From Rhyacophila brunnea (lineage: Eukaryota; Arthropoda; Insecta; Trichoptera; Rhyacophilidae), in the NCBI GenBank assembly GCA_022495005.1, contig JAGYXB010001006.1, positions 372,001 to 436,000 on the forward strand: 64,000 nucleotides of DNA, read 5' to 3'. The first letter of the stretch is position 1. Each line of letters begins with the position of its first letter. The notes under the pieces were generated by a model. It did not search any database and was not told the origin of the DNA. It saw only the letters and a list, made by a program, of their open reading frames with translations. The translations under genes were made by a program, and so were the position numbers. This document shows positions 12,491 to 25,300 of this stretch, one piece after another.

Positions 12491-13848
12491 TAAATGTATG
12501 TATAAAATTCTTATTAAAATGCTTTAGTGGAAGTGAAAAAAATATGTAATACGAGTTGTTTCATTATTTTTTTATCTTTTATACTTATGCTTCTACGTGT
12601 GCTTCTTTATTACGTTCTTAGTGGAAGAATTTAACCGTGAACATGCGCAGCAGCAATTTTTTATTGTGCGCAAAAATTAGGTAAAGCTATTGTGGTTTTT
12701 GACACGGTTAATTATCTCGACTTCAAGAATTTACATCAAACCTATTGCAATGCTTTATTTTTCTCTGCTTTCTTATTACGTGATAAAACTAAGTACCTAC
12801 ATTGCATGTTTGTAATAAAATAATCTCTTTCATTATTTTTTATTAACGAAATTATTTTTCAACCCTACTTATACTTTGTTATCTCAATAATATAAAAACA
12901 ATCTTAATTATTCATATTTTTATAATCCTACAGTGAGTTAATCTAAATTCAAATGTATCCAAACGTATAGCTTATACATATAAATACAAAAAACCGATTT
13001 AACTAATACTTGTTAATTAAGGTTCAGGATTATACGTCTAGACAGTGGGGAAAATTAATTAAAAGAGTTATTTTTATAGTATAGGTAGAATTCGACTTCA
13101 TAACAATTATTGTTTTCCCTAAGTAAACTGATTACTCAACATTTTGTAAATGAAAATGGTTGTATCTTCGGATAAACGCCGCTTTGAAAAATAAATTGTT
13201 GGGAAAAACAAAATTTATTAGACCAATTTATTTTCTATTCTAATATGTTCTAGTCTTATATAAATTGCAAGTTTTTTCAGAGATTTAAAATTGGTATTCT
13301 AATCTTAAATTTTTTTAGAAAATAAGCCTCTAAATATATTGAGAAAACCAAACATTCTAAAATCAGCTTGTCAACATTATTATTTGTAAATAATTCATTG
13401 AGAAAGTATTTATTTGCCATAAAAGATAAATAAAATAAAACACAATACTACCTGCTTTACTATATAAATAAAAGAATGGGTATGACGAATATATATATTA
13501 AAAATTATACAAAACATACAATGTAGGTACATCTTTTAAATTGAATAAATAAGTAAAATAAATAGATAATATTGATATATTTACCAATATTGTATATGTA
13601 TTTATCTAAGAAATACATATTGAATATTCGTGGGGTTGCTATCAAATATTTGTAAGTCGATAATTTAGGTATTTAGAGTTAAGAATGGATTATGTGTCTA
13701 TATATAAATATATATAAAAGAAAAAAAGATAAACGTCAGCTGATCTATGGAACACGCACATAAAACACAAATAAACTAGCATTATGCATGATTTTAGAGA
13801 GCATGTCAAACTTCAAATTGCAATTAACCCATAACATGATTTCGAGAC
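12491..13848. other. Gene-free AT-rich stretch
   Basis: No gene, RNA or bounded element recognised. Very AT-rich throughout. Confidence 0.5.
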
Positions 13849-13850
13849 TA

Positions 13851-14179
13851 AAGCCGCGTTGACACGGTCCAAGTACGATCCAAGTAGACTTGGATAGGAA
13901 TAATTAGTATAAAGATGTCTCATCCAAGTGACAGCTTCATACTATTTATTCCTATCCAAGTGCACTCGTATGTGACATCTTCATACTAATTATTCCTATC
14001 CAAGCTACTTGGACCGCGTCCTACTCATCCAAGTTAACTTGGATAGGAATAAATAGTATGGAGCTGTCACTTGGATAGGAATAAATAGTATGAAGCTGTC
14101 ACTTCGATAAGACATCTTCATACTAATTATTCCTATCCAAGTCTACTTAGATCGTAGTTGGACCGTGTCAACGCGGCTT
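13851..14179. mobile_element. Fold-back transposon built of six inverted modules
   Basis: A 329-bp element flanked by TA (13849-13850 and 14180-14181). Ends are inverted repeats starting AAGCCGCGTTGACACGGTCC. Inside, the module CTTGGATAGGAATAA followed by ATAGTAT or TTAGTAT occurs six times: forward near 13883, 14037 and 14072; reversed near 13937, 13985 and 14130. The spacers include 'gacagcttcatac' and 'gacatcttcatac'. The two halves are almost complementary, so a transcript would fold into a long hairpin. It does not code. TA duplication suggests a Tc1/mariner-type mobiliser; the modular arrangement is unusual and may come from repeated internal inversion-duplication. Confidence 0.85.
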
Positions 14180-14181
14180 TA

Positions 14182-14890
14182 CCAACTTTTGGTAGTAACC
14201 CCCACCCCACGAGATGTAGCAGATTTGTAGCATAAAATTAATAAATTTTTGTTTAATAATCTACATAATGTTATACTCTTAAATTATGATGTATTCAAGT
14301 TAGTATGAGTATATTATTATATGTATATACTTAGGTACATGCTTTTAAGAGTTAGTTTTGTTCTTTCTCAGACCTCGACAAAAAAAAGGTAGGTATCTAC
14401 CGAATGTTGTATTAAATACGATGATATTAAAATATTAAAAATTATTGAAAAAAAATATAGAAAAAAAAATATTTGCAAAATGCATTCCAGTAGCGTAGTG
14501 AACATGGTAAAACAAGTCGCTGTATAAAAAAGTAATTTCAAAAAAATGTGACAAGAGGTAGAAGAAAAAATTCTCCACATTCCATACGGTCAACCTTCGC
14601 TTTGTACAGGTCAGAGTTGGTATTTTTTTGGGCTTTTTATACTGACCACAGGCAAACCACTAAATATTATGGATAGGTATGAATGTTTTGCATTTATGAT
14701 AAAATATTTCTTTTATCAAGATGTTTTAGTCAAATATACCACTTATCCACTGTATAATATTATTATAGTTATTTTTATCACTCAAGAAATATTTATATAA
14801 TTAATTATAATACATCGATATCTCGTGAAACGTTTAGGTACATAGGAACTTGTTTATAATCATTAATATCTTCGTGTAGATATCTAAATT
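14182..14890. other. Gene-free AT-rich stretch
   Basis: No gene seen. Small open frames here run through poly(A)/poly(T) and are not credible. Confidence 0.5.
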
Positions 14891-15925
14891 ACTAATTCTG
14901 TGTTATAACGTAGGAATAATAGAGGTAGGTAAGGTGGGTATTATGACAATTGATCAGATTGTAACGTAGAGGAAAAGGGTGCGGGAGTGTGGGTAGGATT
15001 ATAGGAAAGGATGGAATAGGAGTGGAATTATGAGGGAAAGGCAGGTGCGCCTGGGTACGGGGAGCGTGGAAATGGGATAGAGGATGGGGCGGGATAGAAG
15101 TGCGGTAGACCAATGAGACGCGGGATGCAGGGTCGTGGGTAGGTTGACATTACCTCCAAAACCTCAGTCACCTGTCGGTATGCGTTACTCATTTGGTTAT
15201 TGCTGTAATATAAAATACAGTGAAATGCAATGATGAATATATCTCGGTTTAAGCGCCACTCTATGAAATGCATAGAGACAATAATAAAAGTAATTAAATA
15301 AAACGCGGGTATTAAATTTTAACAGATTTATAATTATTGTATAAGAATAAATAGCAGGCGAGAGTGTAAATAATATAAAGGTGTATAATTAAATAATCGT
15401 TACGAGCGCCTAACATAAAATAATTTAGTTAATTTATCACAGGTAAAATAGGCTAGGTTCGGTGGACCGTAACGAAATGGATTAAAATAAATACTAAGAT
15501 AAAATGATCTCAGCTCCTTTCGTCCTCGATTCCTTCCACGGTGGAACCGAGGGGTAACCCTCCATCGTGTGGCGTCAAGGGTTTCAAGGCCATGGGCTTC
15601 CTTCGGTTTCCATGACCCGAGAGAGACGTCCTTCGGCTGGCGACCAGAAAACGAGTGACATGATAATCGTTTCGAGACGTCAGAAACTGAGGGCCATGTG
15701 CTTTGGCCGGAGGCCGGAACTTGAGAGCGATGTTCTTCGTACCGACGTCAGAAACTGAGAGAGAGAATCTTGCGTCGCCTTCGAGTGAAAAAACCGTGCC
15801 GCTTTTTGGCGCCGGAAATAGTTCAACCAAACGGTATTCAAACTAGTCGACGCGCGCATGCGTCCTGAGGTAGCCTTTTTGCGTCGTGTTGCCATCATAA
15901 TAAAGTGTGGTCATGTAAATACCAT
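14890..15925 (-). mobile_element. Possible LTR retroelement remnant (LTR, leader, gag-like start)
   Basis: Read on the minus strand, a GC-rich 5' part (about 15900-15500) leads into an AT-rich part. 'GAGTGGCGCTTAAACCGAG' follows at about 15264-15246, resembling the start of a Ty3/Gypsy primer-binding site (TGGCGC). Past that, an ATG at about 15204 opens a short proline-rich frame with P-H-F-Y-P-A-P-S-S-I-P. It stops near 15028, with shifted continuation. Paired LTRs and a duplication were not found, and no protease, RT or integrase is present. The GC-rich part could instead be an unrelated repeat or a promoter. Confidence 0.3.
15490..15900 (-). other. GC-rich island with internal 16-bp direct repeat
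   Basis: This 400-bp segment is much richer in G+C than the rest of the window and rich in CpG. GACGTCAGAAACTGAG is repeated at 15676-15691 and 15744-15759, 68 bp apart, within a longer imperfect duplication. Overlapping minus-strand frames of 106 and 72 codons come from the duplication and composition. Neither has a recognisable domain. It may be a retroelement LTR or leader, or an unmethylated regulatory island. Confidence 0.5.
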
Positions 15926-16546
15926 GACAGTATCTTTGAAATATAATTGAACAATGGTTTAATTACGTGGCTAGTAAAAATGAGCGTTGTTTTTTTTCAA
16001 TATACAGACCTACTCTTGACCAAAGAACTCGACGATTAAGGTTGATGCAAATTGCTTCACCATTCCCCATACAATATATTACAACTACTCTGTAATTATG
16101 CTTCGGTAAGGAACAAATTGATCGTTTACCTTTTTTACTTAAAAATAAAAATGTTTCTGATTGTAACTTATTTGATATGTTAATACTATTTTTAAAAAAA
16201 TGGGTGTATGTTATGACGTACTAGATTTAAAAATCAACTGGTGATTTATATATTTTTGTTAAAACTTCTCTGAGCGTTGAGCAATTTACGCGGTTGGAAG
16301 GTCATCTCAAAAATAAAACAATCAATCTCGTCTTCATTTGTCCATCTTATCAAGATGTTATTTGTTATAAAAACATATTAATTTGCTACGGTCTTACGGT
16401 CTCAATTGTGCATTTAGTGTCAATCAAATATTTAGTGGTTCGAGGCTGACGTTTTAAGTTGTTCGATTTTCGATCACCTATTAAGGGGTTTTATAACACA
16501 TCAGTCGGATTCACGTTCCAGCTGAAATATCTGTACCACAAGTTTA

Positions 16547-16586
<40 letters not shown>

Positions 16587-18899
16587 ATTTACAGCGTAAT
16601 TTTTGTTTAGGTTTTGTTTAATTTTATATACTCAGACCATTATTTCAAACAAAATAATTAACTTTTTCAAAATTAGGAATATTTTGTAAACGCTATTTAC
16701 AACGGTCTCTCGAGAACCCTTGGGAATATTTTTGAAATGAGAACATTGGACAGAGAATAAGTAAAAGTTACTTTTAATAACATCATAACAAAAAAAAACT
16801 TTTGTAATACTGACTAGCGCTTTAAGTATACACCATTTTCCTCGCATGTTAGGTACCTACTGAAATTCAATTATTGGGCATTTTAAAGCTTTCAGCACTG
16901 TTATATTAATAATTGGTTTATGAAAATGTTCAGTTGTATTTTTTTTTAAATCCCTCTGTATTATTTGTATGTCGAATCCCCTAAATATAAAATACTATAT
17001 TGGTTGACTTCTATATTATAGCCTGCACATTGTACTGCAAAACTTTTTTGGTTATCAGTTATTCACACAATTTGGTTCAAATTGAAATTTGAGTACTTAT
17101 ACAAATATGCGGAATATAAATAAACGACGATACACGTGGGCAGATGCCATTATTTTTTTACAATGCCTTTATGCGAAGGTGTAACGTGGTATTTGGCAGC
17201 ACTTGTAGTCTAATGCGCACGATACTTTCTTAACTCACCAGAGATTCCAGGATTGATTCTAGTACATAATACATAATATATCTTCTAAAACATTAGAATT
17301 TCTGAAATCTTTTTCACTAAGTATAACAATAATTGAGGCTATTGGTTTCTAAGTCGGTTATCATTTTTTTTACTTCTTTATATTATTATATTATTATCAT
17401 TGATTCTGTTTCTGTAAAAGTAAAGTACCTAAGTAAAATGAGAGATTTATAGCAAAGCTTTTATAATATTCATCAGCCACCATTTTTAATATTTTACTAT
17501 CAAGTCTAAACGTGACGTAATAATGTTTACCAAATTTTATTTCACTAATTGCTTTTTTATCTCAAATTGGCGAAATATTGAGATAAATTATTATATACTT
17601 TGAAACTAACAGCTTCAATAATTGGTGACCGCATGGGTTGTAATAGGGATAAAAATAATAAATAAAAGCAAGTTTTTTTTCATCGTAGATTTGTTTATAG
17701 GAAGAGATAAAAACATCTTGCATTAGTATTACAAGCCTAAAAACGTTGTTTAGACAATAAAGCATCATTCCGTATTCAAAGTTGGCCACTATATTTTTTT
17801 ATTTAAGCAGTACCTAATGTATGTACCTATATTGATTATTACTTATAAAAAATGTTCTGGAATTTTTATCAAATATTATAGTTTATATTTTACCGTCACC
17901 CTCTAGAAATTTTAGATTTCTTTTAAATTAATGATAACTACAAATATGTATGGAGATAATTAAATATTTCTATTCATAATAAGGCATTCACTCAATCCCT
18001 ATAAAGGGATACAAATATTCTAGGTTACTTCCTAACGGGTAAAAAGTATTGAAAATCAAAAGTACTTTCCGTTCATGCACATCTAAAATTATAATTTGTA
18101 AAGTTAAAAAAATGTCAAAATACATTTAACTAAGTAAATAATCACCTGATTAGTAAATTATCAAGTAGTATAAAAAATGCTTTCTAACCATTGATATGGA
18201 AAAATGCTTATGGGGAAGAGTGATGGAATAAATTCACACGTACCTTTGCTTTGCATCCGAATATACAATAATATTATGTTAATTGTAAAACAAAAACGTA
18301 TTAGGAAGGTACCTACCAACCTGCAGAATAAAACCCGTCTCCTGTATCACAATAGTGACTCGCACTGTAGTTACAGTGACTGGTTTTTTTTTAATTCGAA
18401 TTATTATCGTTTAGTGACTATTCATCATGTTTACTAGTAGAAGCAATTCAAAGAGCAAATATAATCTTTTATTTATATAGAGTAGATAATTTAATTCAAG
18501 TGAATTATATTTGAAATGGAAATTTTATTTTCAAACGACAAACGAAGATTGTGAAACGGTTTTGCATTTCAAAGTGGCCTATTTCTTCGAGAAATTGCAT
18601 TGTAATTTGCAATTATTATATGAAAAATGTTTTCTTTGAACTCAAGTAAAACATACATATTCGTTTGTATTATTACTTTAAATGAAACACTGGACAGGTT
18701 TATATAATTGTAAATATGATGCGATACATTATTTTTATCACTCAGTAGTTTTATTACTGTACATATTTCATTTTCCTATGATGTTCTTTTAATACTATAT
18801 TATGAACATAATATACTACTTACTATATTATTTATATAACAACACAAAAAAATATCACACATTATGATTGTAACTTAAAAAACAACCTCATAATATATC
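15926..18899. other. Gene-free stretch with an (AT)n microsatellite
   Basis: No gene recognised. An AT dinucleotide run at 16549-16580 is followed by GTGTGT. A weak tRNA-like segment at about 17178-17265, ending 'ccaggattgattctag', may be an old SINE head. Confidence 0.45.
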
Positions 18900-19392
18900 T
18901 GTAACAATCATACCACTCAGCATTTCAAGGGTGACACACCTTAATATGTATGTTTTGTTGTCAATATAAAACAATAAAATGGAAGCAAATGCCAGCATTT
19001 CCTCAATCATAACTAGATCAGTAGATTACGATTTGTTTAATTGCAATAATGTCTCTAGTAATGTGTGAACTTAATTTATATAAATAGCAAGGACAGTCCA
19101 TACATCCTCACTCCACTCGAGTCCATCACTAAGAGTACTACTCACATCAAGTCCGTCACTCAGCACACTACTTATCTCGAGTCCAGTCTCTTGGTTATAT
19201 TAACATCTCGTTACATCTCCAGTCAATTAGAATAATATAGTTAATCTCACCAGTACATCCGTACCCGCGATTATAACTCTTTAATCCTTATCGTTGTATT
19301 TATTTATTCTTGTAACGATAAATAAATTATTTTGAACATATCCAAGCAACAACAACGTTATCTTCACACACTTCACCTATCCCAAATATCAC
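18900..19392 (+). mobile_element. BEL-like LTR, copy 2 (probably solo)
   Basis: Starts TGTAACAATCATACC and matches the LTR at 52437 (TGTAGCAATCATAAC) in order: 'cactcagcat', 'gccagcatttcctcaatcat', 'aactagatcagta', a TATA-like 'tatataaatagcaaggaca', 'gcgattataa' and 'atccaagcaa'. Length is about 490 bp. No primer-binding site follows and no second LTR is nearby, so it is probably a solo LTR. The 3' boundary ('atatca', about 19392) is approximate. Confidence 0.7.
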
Positions 19393-19582
19393 AAAAAGGC
19401 TGATTAGCAATTTCAACATACAATACTGCTAATCAAACATAATCAACATAACATTTTCGAGTCCAGAATATAATATCTTATATTATTGAGATGCATCTAA
19501 TTTATATATACATTACTAGCGAGTACCCGGCATGCGTTGCAATGACATTCGAAGAAATAATGTGTTTGTGTTTTAATTCTGT

Positions 19583-19722
19583 TTATTGAAGTGCTTTTGG
19601 GTACAACATATTTTTTGTTTTTCCGTCTGGTGCATACACGAATAAATCAGAAGGTTTTGCATCGCGTAAGCAAGCCAGATACAGCTGTCCATGTAAGAAG
19701 CATGGATCTTACAAATTTGGTA
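19583..19722 (-). pseudogene. Helitron helicase C-terminal remnant
   Basis: The minus-strand frame reads H-G-Q-L-Y-L-A-C-L-R followed by D-L-F-V-Y-A-P-D-G and a stop at 19583-19585. This matches the conserved end of the Pif1-like helicase in Helitron Rep/Hel proteins, where the motif is usually HGQLYVAxSR. Only about 45 codons remain. The rest of the protein, with the HUH nickase and ATPase, is absent. A second, stop-containing copy of the same block lies at about 20058-20152, an internal duplication. Family assignment rests on the motif and on its place next to the Helitron 3' end, where the helicase end should lie. Confidence 0.75.
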
Positions 19723-19739
19723 TAAGAACCATACGAATA

Positions 19740-20230
19740 AAAGAATATAGAATGAAGAAGAAGAAGAAAAAGAAAGTGGTTTTTATAATTCAGAAACCTC
19801 CGCGGGTGTGCACACAACAACTCACCAAAGTTTCATCGCAATAGGATGAATGGAATAGAAACCATATGGATAAAAAAGATAAAATAAAGAAGAAGAAGAA
19901 GAAGATGGTTTTTATAATTCAGAAATCTGATTGCAATCGGATGAATGGTATATGAACCATACGAATAAAAAAAGACAGAATGAAGAAGAAAAAATATGGT
20001 TTTTCTTAATCAGAAGCCTTCGCGGGTGTGCACACAACAACTTATCAAAGATAAAACACCGTCTGTTGCATACACGAATAAATCAGAAGGTTTTCCAAGG
20101 CGTAAACAGGCCACATACAGCTGTCCATTTGAGAAGCATGGATTTTCCAAAGTTGGTATAAGAAACACACGAATAAAAGAATATAGAATGAAGAAGAAGA
20201 AGAAGCAGAAGAAGATAGATTTTATAGTTC
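19740..20230. repeat. Tandem-like repeats with (GAA)n expansions
   Basis: Four units share '..gaatgaagaagaagaag', 'ttttataattcagaaacctc', 'gcgggtgtgcacacaaca' and 'gcaatcggatgaatggtat'. They are spaced about 100-220 bp apart and separated by GAA runs of differing length (near 19752, 19888, 19980 and 20188). This suggests expansion of an internal minisatellite within the Helitron. Short open frames here arise from the GAA runs and have no meaning. Confidence 0.75.
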
Positions 20231-20599
20231 AGAAACCTCCGCGGGTGTGCACACAACAACTTACCAAAGTTTCATCGCAATCGGATGAATAGTATAGGAA
20301 CGCATACGGGACAAACAAACAAACATTCATTTTTTATATATATAGATTGTATGAGAAAAGAAATGGGAGACATGTATAATTATTATAAAATTTGCTAAAT
20401 TTTAAATTTACCATAATGCAAATTATTCATGGTAAGGAGGAAAGGAACGAGACGAATCAATGCTTGCCAATTAATATGTTTCATAACGGAAAAATTGAAA
20501 TTGTTGTTTAAATGAATTATAAACTACAGAAAAATGGTGGTTTGAGACTCATTTTCCATTTTATTTGCACGATGAATTATTAATTACTATTTTTTGTTA

Positions 20600-21268
20600 A
20601 GGAAAATATCACGACTGTCTTCAATATACTGAGAATACATAAGGATAATAATATGTGTATATGGGTTCAGGTTGTAAAGAGACTTGATAAAGAAGAGGGG
20701 ATGACAGATGTAGGGATGGAGAAGACTTCTGTGGGAGTGGATTGAGGAGCGAGAGTTTATTGCTGTGTAAACAGTATGACGTGTAGGTGGTTCAATAATA
20801 AATAACACAGGAGAGATATTAGTGGTCCGAGGCCCGGTTGATGGGATGCTAGAGTCCCAAGCTTGGTAAGAGAATGCTTTAGGCCGTGGCTTGACGAGAG
20901 ACTGCGCTGGTCCGAGGCTCGTTGTAAATAAGTAATGTGCTTTGAGATAATGCAAGACTGAGATTGCTGAACGGACAGAGACGCCCCATCAACTATGACT
21001 CGCTATTTATATACATGAATATTAGGTGAATTGCGAGATTTACTGTTGATGTAGTTGATCTGAGTTATTCTGCTGATTGCCACATCGTTGCAACTTCGAG
21101 ACGTTTCGATGACAAATCCCGAGGTAGTCGACCCTAATCGAATTATATCATGCTTGAAGAATTATGCTGATCGCAGATGCGGTGATTGTGCGATAGTTGA
21201 ATGTCTCACTGATTATTGCGTTGTCGTAATAACGCTGACAAGGCCCGAGGTAGTTTCCCACTAGTGTA
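20600..21268 (-). mobile_element. Probable solo LTR, minus strand
   Basis: On the minus strand this about 670-bp GC-richer block has promoter structure: a TATA box ('tatataaatagcgag', near 21000) followed by an arthropod-like initiator context ('cagcaatctcagtc', about 20963). About 195 bases further is a polyadenylation-like 'gcaataaac'. The phrase 'ctacctcgg' occurs twice (about 21250 and 21126). No protein domain is present. The 122-codon minus frame at 20587-20955 is rich in S, T and P and is probably transcribed LTR, not a gene. Ends and target duplication are unresolved. Gypsy or BEL class is not determined. Confidence 0.5.
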
Positions 21269-22139
21269 TATTATATAGTTTTTAATTGTACATAATACTA
21301 CACACTGATTCAGTAACCATTTAATTTTATACATTTCTTCTTGAATATGTTAAGAAAAATAGAGTATTATTTTACATTATAAATTACATAGGAGTACCTG
21401 CATGTTTCTATTTTAAAGCGAACAATCCTTTATAAATAATAAATAACTGTCAGACGAAACGCATTATGCATTATTTATCTTAAGTCTTAACTCTTTATGA
21501 CATATAGTAAAACCCAGTATAAGCTCAAATAAAATTCTTTATTCTGTATTTTTAGATTTTGTAAAACTCCAAAATCCTTTCAAAATAAAATAAACAGATG
21601 CCCACAATGCCATAAGATTAATAGATTTTCAGCAATTTTCTTTACTTTTAAAGTAATTTGAATCTTTTGTTTTGTAATGATATGAAAATTTCAGTGTAGG
21701 TACCTACATTTTTTGATTCGAATACTGAAAAACATTGTGTTATTTTTACTACTAATCTACCTTTTAAAAGATGAAATGTTTTTGTGAAAAGGTTATTACC
21801 CCCACAGTAAATTGTATATTTAATATTATAATACATGTATTTATTTAAACTTTGTTTTAGGTAGGTATACATTTTTTACAATATATCAAATTTTCAATAG
21901 GTACCTACCTATTTTAATTATTGATATAAATACCAAAAATATAAAGTGTCTTTTGTTATTTTTGTCAATTTTCTTTTTGATCAGAGTTTTGACTATTCCC
22001 ATGATACTTAAACATAAAATACAGTATTTTTTTAAATGTCTGTCTATTTGTTTTATTATAATTCAAACACTACTACACCAATATAGATAACACTCGCACT
22101 GCTTATTAATATACTATATTTCTTTGTCTTTTACCGAGT
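21269..22139. other. Gene-free AT-rich stretch
   Basis: No gene or element recognised. Confidence 0.5.
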
Positions 22140-22352
22140 TTACATCATATGGGCGAAATCAGAGTGGAGGTTCTATGAACAGATTATTGTTTTTAGAATA
22201 AATGGATGTTGGCCACTTGCTCAACCCTTTAGGTCCATGCTCTGGTCGAAACACAACTTACCAAACAACATATAAATTTTCCAGATCCGGAATAAAATTC
22301 CCGGACCCACGATATTATAAGCCGACGCAGTGACCGCTTGGCCACCGTTACA
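22140..22352 (-). repeat. tRNA-derived SINE, family A, copy 1
   Basis: Shares 'gtggaggt', 'aaatggatgttggccacttg', 'ctcaacc' and a tRNA-like head ('ccggacccacgatattataa', 'gccgacgc') with copies at 28370, 55020, 58155 and 60775. The head is at the right, so the element reads on the minus strand. It is decayed and non-coding. Confidence 0.7.
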
Positions 22353-25300
22353 TCATTAGTACTATTAATTAGAGTTTCATATCAATTTCAATACGTTTCC
22401 AATTTTAACATAAATCAAACGCACAAAAATAACGCAATTGCAACAATTAGGAAAAATGGTTGAATAGCAGCGGTAGAATAGTGAGGTGAGGTCAGGTGTA
22501 TATAAATTCAACCGTTGTAAATCTCATCCATTTAATAAATTCAAATCAAATTTGTTTATTTCTTCTTATAATTTTTATTTATGTATTTCACGCATATGAA
22601 ACTGCGGGCTATCCTAGTAAAATGGATTTGATCTCCATAACTCGTTTCAAATATATATATATAAATATTAAAATAACTTGGAGGTACTAAAAAGGTATTA
22701 AAAAATAATATTTTTTTATTTATAGAGATATCGCATCTAATATTAATTATTTAATTAAAAAAAAGTAATTTCTGATAAAATGAAGTTTATTAATTTTATA
22801 ATATTGTTATGTGCTTTAAAATACCTACTTATTATTATATTTGAATGACTTATGAATGCTACTGTCATATTATATTTTATTAAATATTTTTACATAATAC
22901 TGAAGAAAGCACAAGACGAAAGGTACATGACGTGGACTTTGGAAAAGAAGGAAAGTTTCAAGACATGGTTTATTGCTTCCAAAATACGACCATTTGTAGG
23001 AAACCCTAAAGTGTCCTTCAAAATCTCGGAATATGCGAAAATTGAATATGAGAAAATTTAGCATGGGGGAAACTATAAGTGAGGCCCATTTTATCAAAAC
23101 TGTCGCAATAAAAATCTTGAATTCCTAATACAGAAAAATTAATTGAATTATTATGTCACCATAATCAATGGTTTACTCGCATTGGGGCAGGTTGGCAATG
23201 ACTTAAGAGATAATTAAAACAAAATATATAATGATAATATCAAGTATATAATGATAATATCAATATAATGCAATTATGATGACTTATTATGATATGTTTT
23301 TTTATAAAATATAATTTGTATATTGTGGTTATGGATTTTTTAAAATTAATTTTAATATTATTTGAATAGTATATCAATGTTTATATAATATAATTATATT
23401 AAAGTTTTCTACTAATACAGACTGTGTGCATGTCGAGAGATGTATTTCTGGACATTATTTACCCTACTAGTACTAACCCTAGTTACAACCAGGAATGCAC
23501 AAAAAATATCAATATTTTTTCACCAAACTTTCAAAATACTTTGATAAAGCAGTAGGTGTCAGGGCGTGGTAACGTTAAAATCAATATAATTTCATTTTAC
23601 TCAGTTGCGCGTGAGTAGGATTTAGCATTACATTCTATAGGAGCGATATGTATGACAGCGTTCTTGCCAAAGACAATTGAGATGTATTGATTTCCGATAA
23701 TTAGGATTTGGAGGCGTAGTCTGTATGGGTGATGTTGAAATGCGGTTGGCAATAATGACATCAGCTCATAAATTGTCTACCTTGCTTTCTAATATCTGGC
23801 AGCTAAATCATGCGGATCACGTTCCTTATTCATGAGGTCCCGATATAGAAGAAGAAAAAATTAACTAAGCAACACTACCTTAAACAAGCACAGTTTATAC
23901 TTTGTCCTAATTTAATTAGGTTTTGTATTATTCCATTTGAATTATTTTTAGCTGACCTTTGGTCAAATCATCCGGATTTAGATAAAGAAGAAAAAATAAA
24001 AGTAGGTACCTAAATTTTGATTAAAATTTAAGAAATAATATATTTCAACACACTAATAAAACAATAAATCTATTTATAAAATTAAAGCAATGAAAACTCA
24101 GTGATATTAAGTTGGTAGGTAGTTAATTTTATATGAAGTATGATCGTTTATTATTATTATTATTATGTTGCTATGCGAAGTAAATAATTTTTATGTATGT
24201 ACATAAAAGAAACCGAGAATATACTGTAATAAAAAATGCATGCCTGTAAAAACTTCACCCTGAAAATTACCTCTTGTACGATCTAAGGGCGGATGTTATA
24301 TTGTTCCGGAAACACTTGACATAGAATACGAGGTAGCCGCTTTCGTAAACAGACAACTTGAGTCGTTGTTGCGAAATAAAATATTTCACAAGTGCATATC
24401 GTGAGCGAGTGATTTGCTTCTTCCGTCGCAAGTTGGGCACTACTACAAAACAGAGACGTGCTCAGTTATACGACATATTTTATTCATGGATTAAGATCTT
24501 TTAATTTAGTTAATATCTGTAATAATTAAGTGGATGAAAGGTAATAATATTATTGGCTTTGAGAAATACAACATCCTGTACTGTTACTGCGTGTGATAAA
24601 TGAGATTGGATAAGTTTAATATCTAACGTCATAATATGCGTGTCAGTATTCATAACAGTAATTTTATTGCGAATCGTAATATTCTGAATATATCTTTAAA
24701 TATGTACAAATAGGTTCTTTACTTGGTCAGATTGTCCACTTTTCTTTTAGTTGTTTTACCACTTTCATTCCTCTTTTCTCCGAGGATAATTTTAAAGAAA
24801 TAAAGTCATTGAACTCAGTTAGTATATAATCAAGCGTTTAGTGATATTATATATTAATCTTGGGTGACTGCTATTTTGATATTCTTTAGCCTTAATACAC
24901 TTTGCGACATCAGTTTGCGTTTTATGATATAACCGATTAATACTGAATGATCTACGAGGTCAAACAGGAGACCGTTGTAATAATATATTATACTAATAAG
25001 TAATAACAATCACTTGAAAAAACAATTGTCATTTTTAAATGGGGTGGAAGATAATATTTAGTATGTTATAATTTTAAACCTTGTACCATGGTCAATGTTT
25101 AAAAAGTTTCTAATGTTGACCGGAAATATTATAATATTCAATCAATAGGTTGGTCTCGTTGTGACGTAAATCTAATGGATTATGAAAATATGGTAATTGA
25201 GTTTTATTATTCAGAAATCAACCAGTCAATATAGAAGACAAACAAAGCAATATGCACTTTTGTGTTATACGTGATTAATTAAACACCTCATACAGAATAA

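Larger units (their letters stand above)
19516..20346 (-). mobile_element. Non-autonomous Helitron with CTAGT end
   Basis: On the minus strand the element starts A|TCTATATATATAAAAAATG at 20346 and ends in CTAG|T at 19516, preceded by a short GC-rich hairpin ('gcatgccgggtactcgctag'). These are Helitron ends, and the A/T flanks (20347, 19515) fit Helitron target preference. Inside, a 95-100 bp block occurs twice (19622-19725 and 20058-20152). A block ending in GAA repeats and containing 'ccgcgggtgtgcacacaaca' occurs about four times. It retains only the end of a Helitron helicase, so it needs an autonomous partner. Confidence 0.85.

Noticed and set aside
22852..23097. Overlapping 69- and 75-codon frames on opposite strands
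   Set aside because: No recognisable domain or splice sites; each is the other's shadow. Kept only as unexplained sequence.
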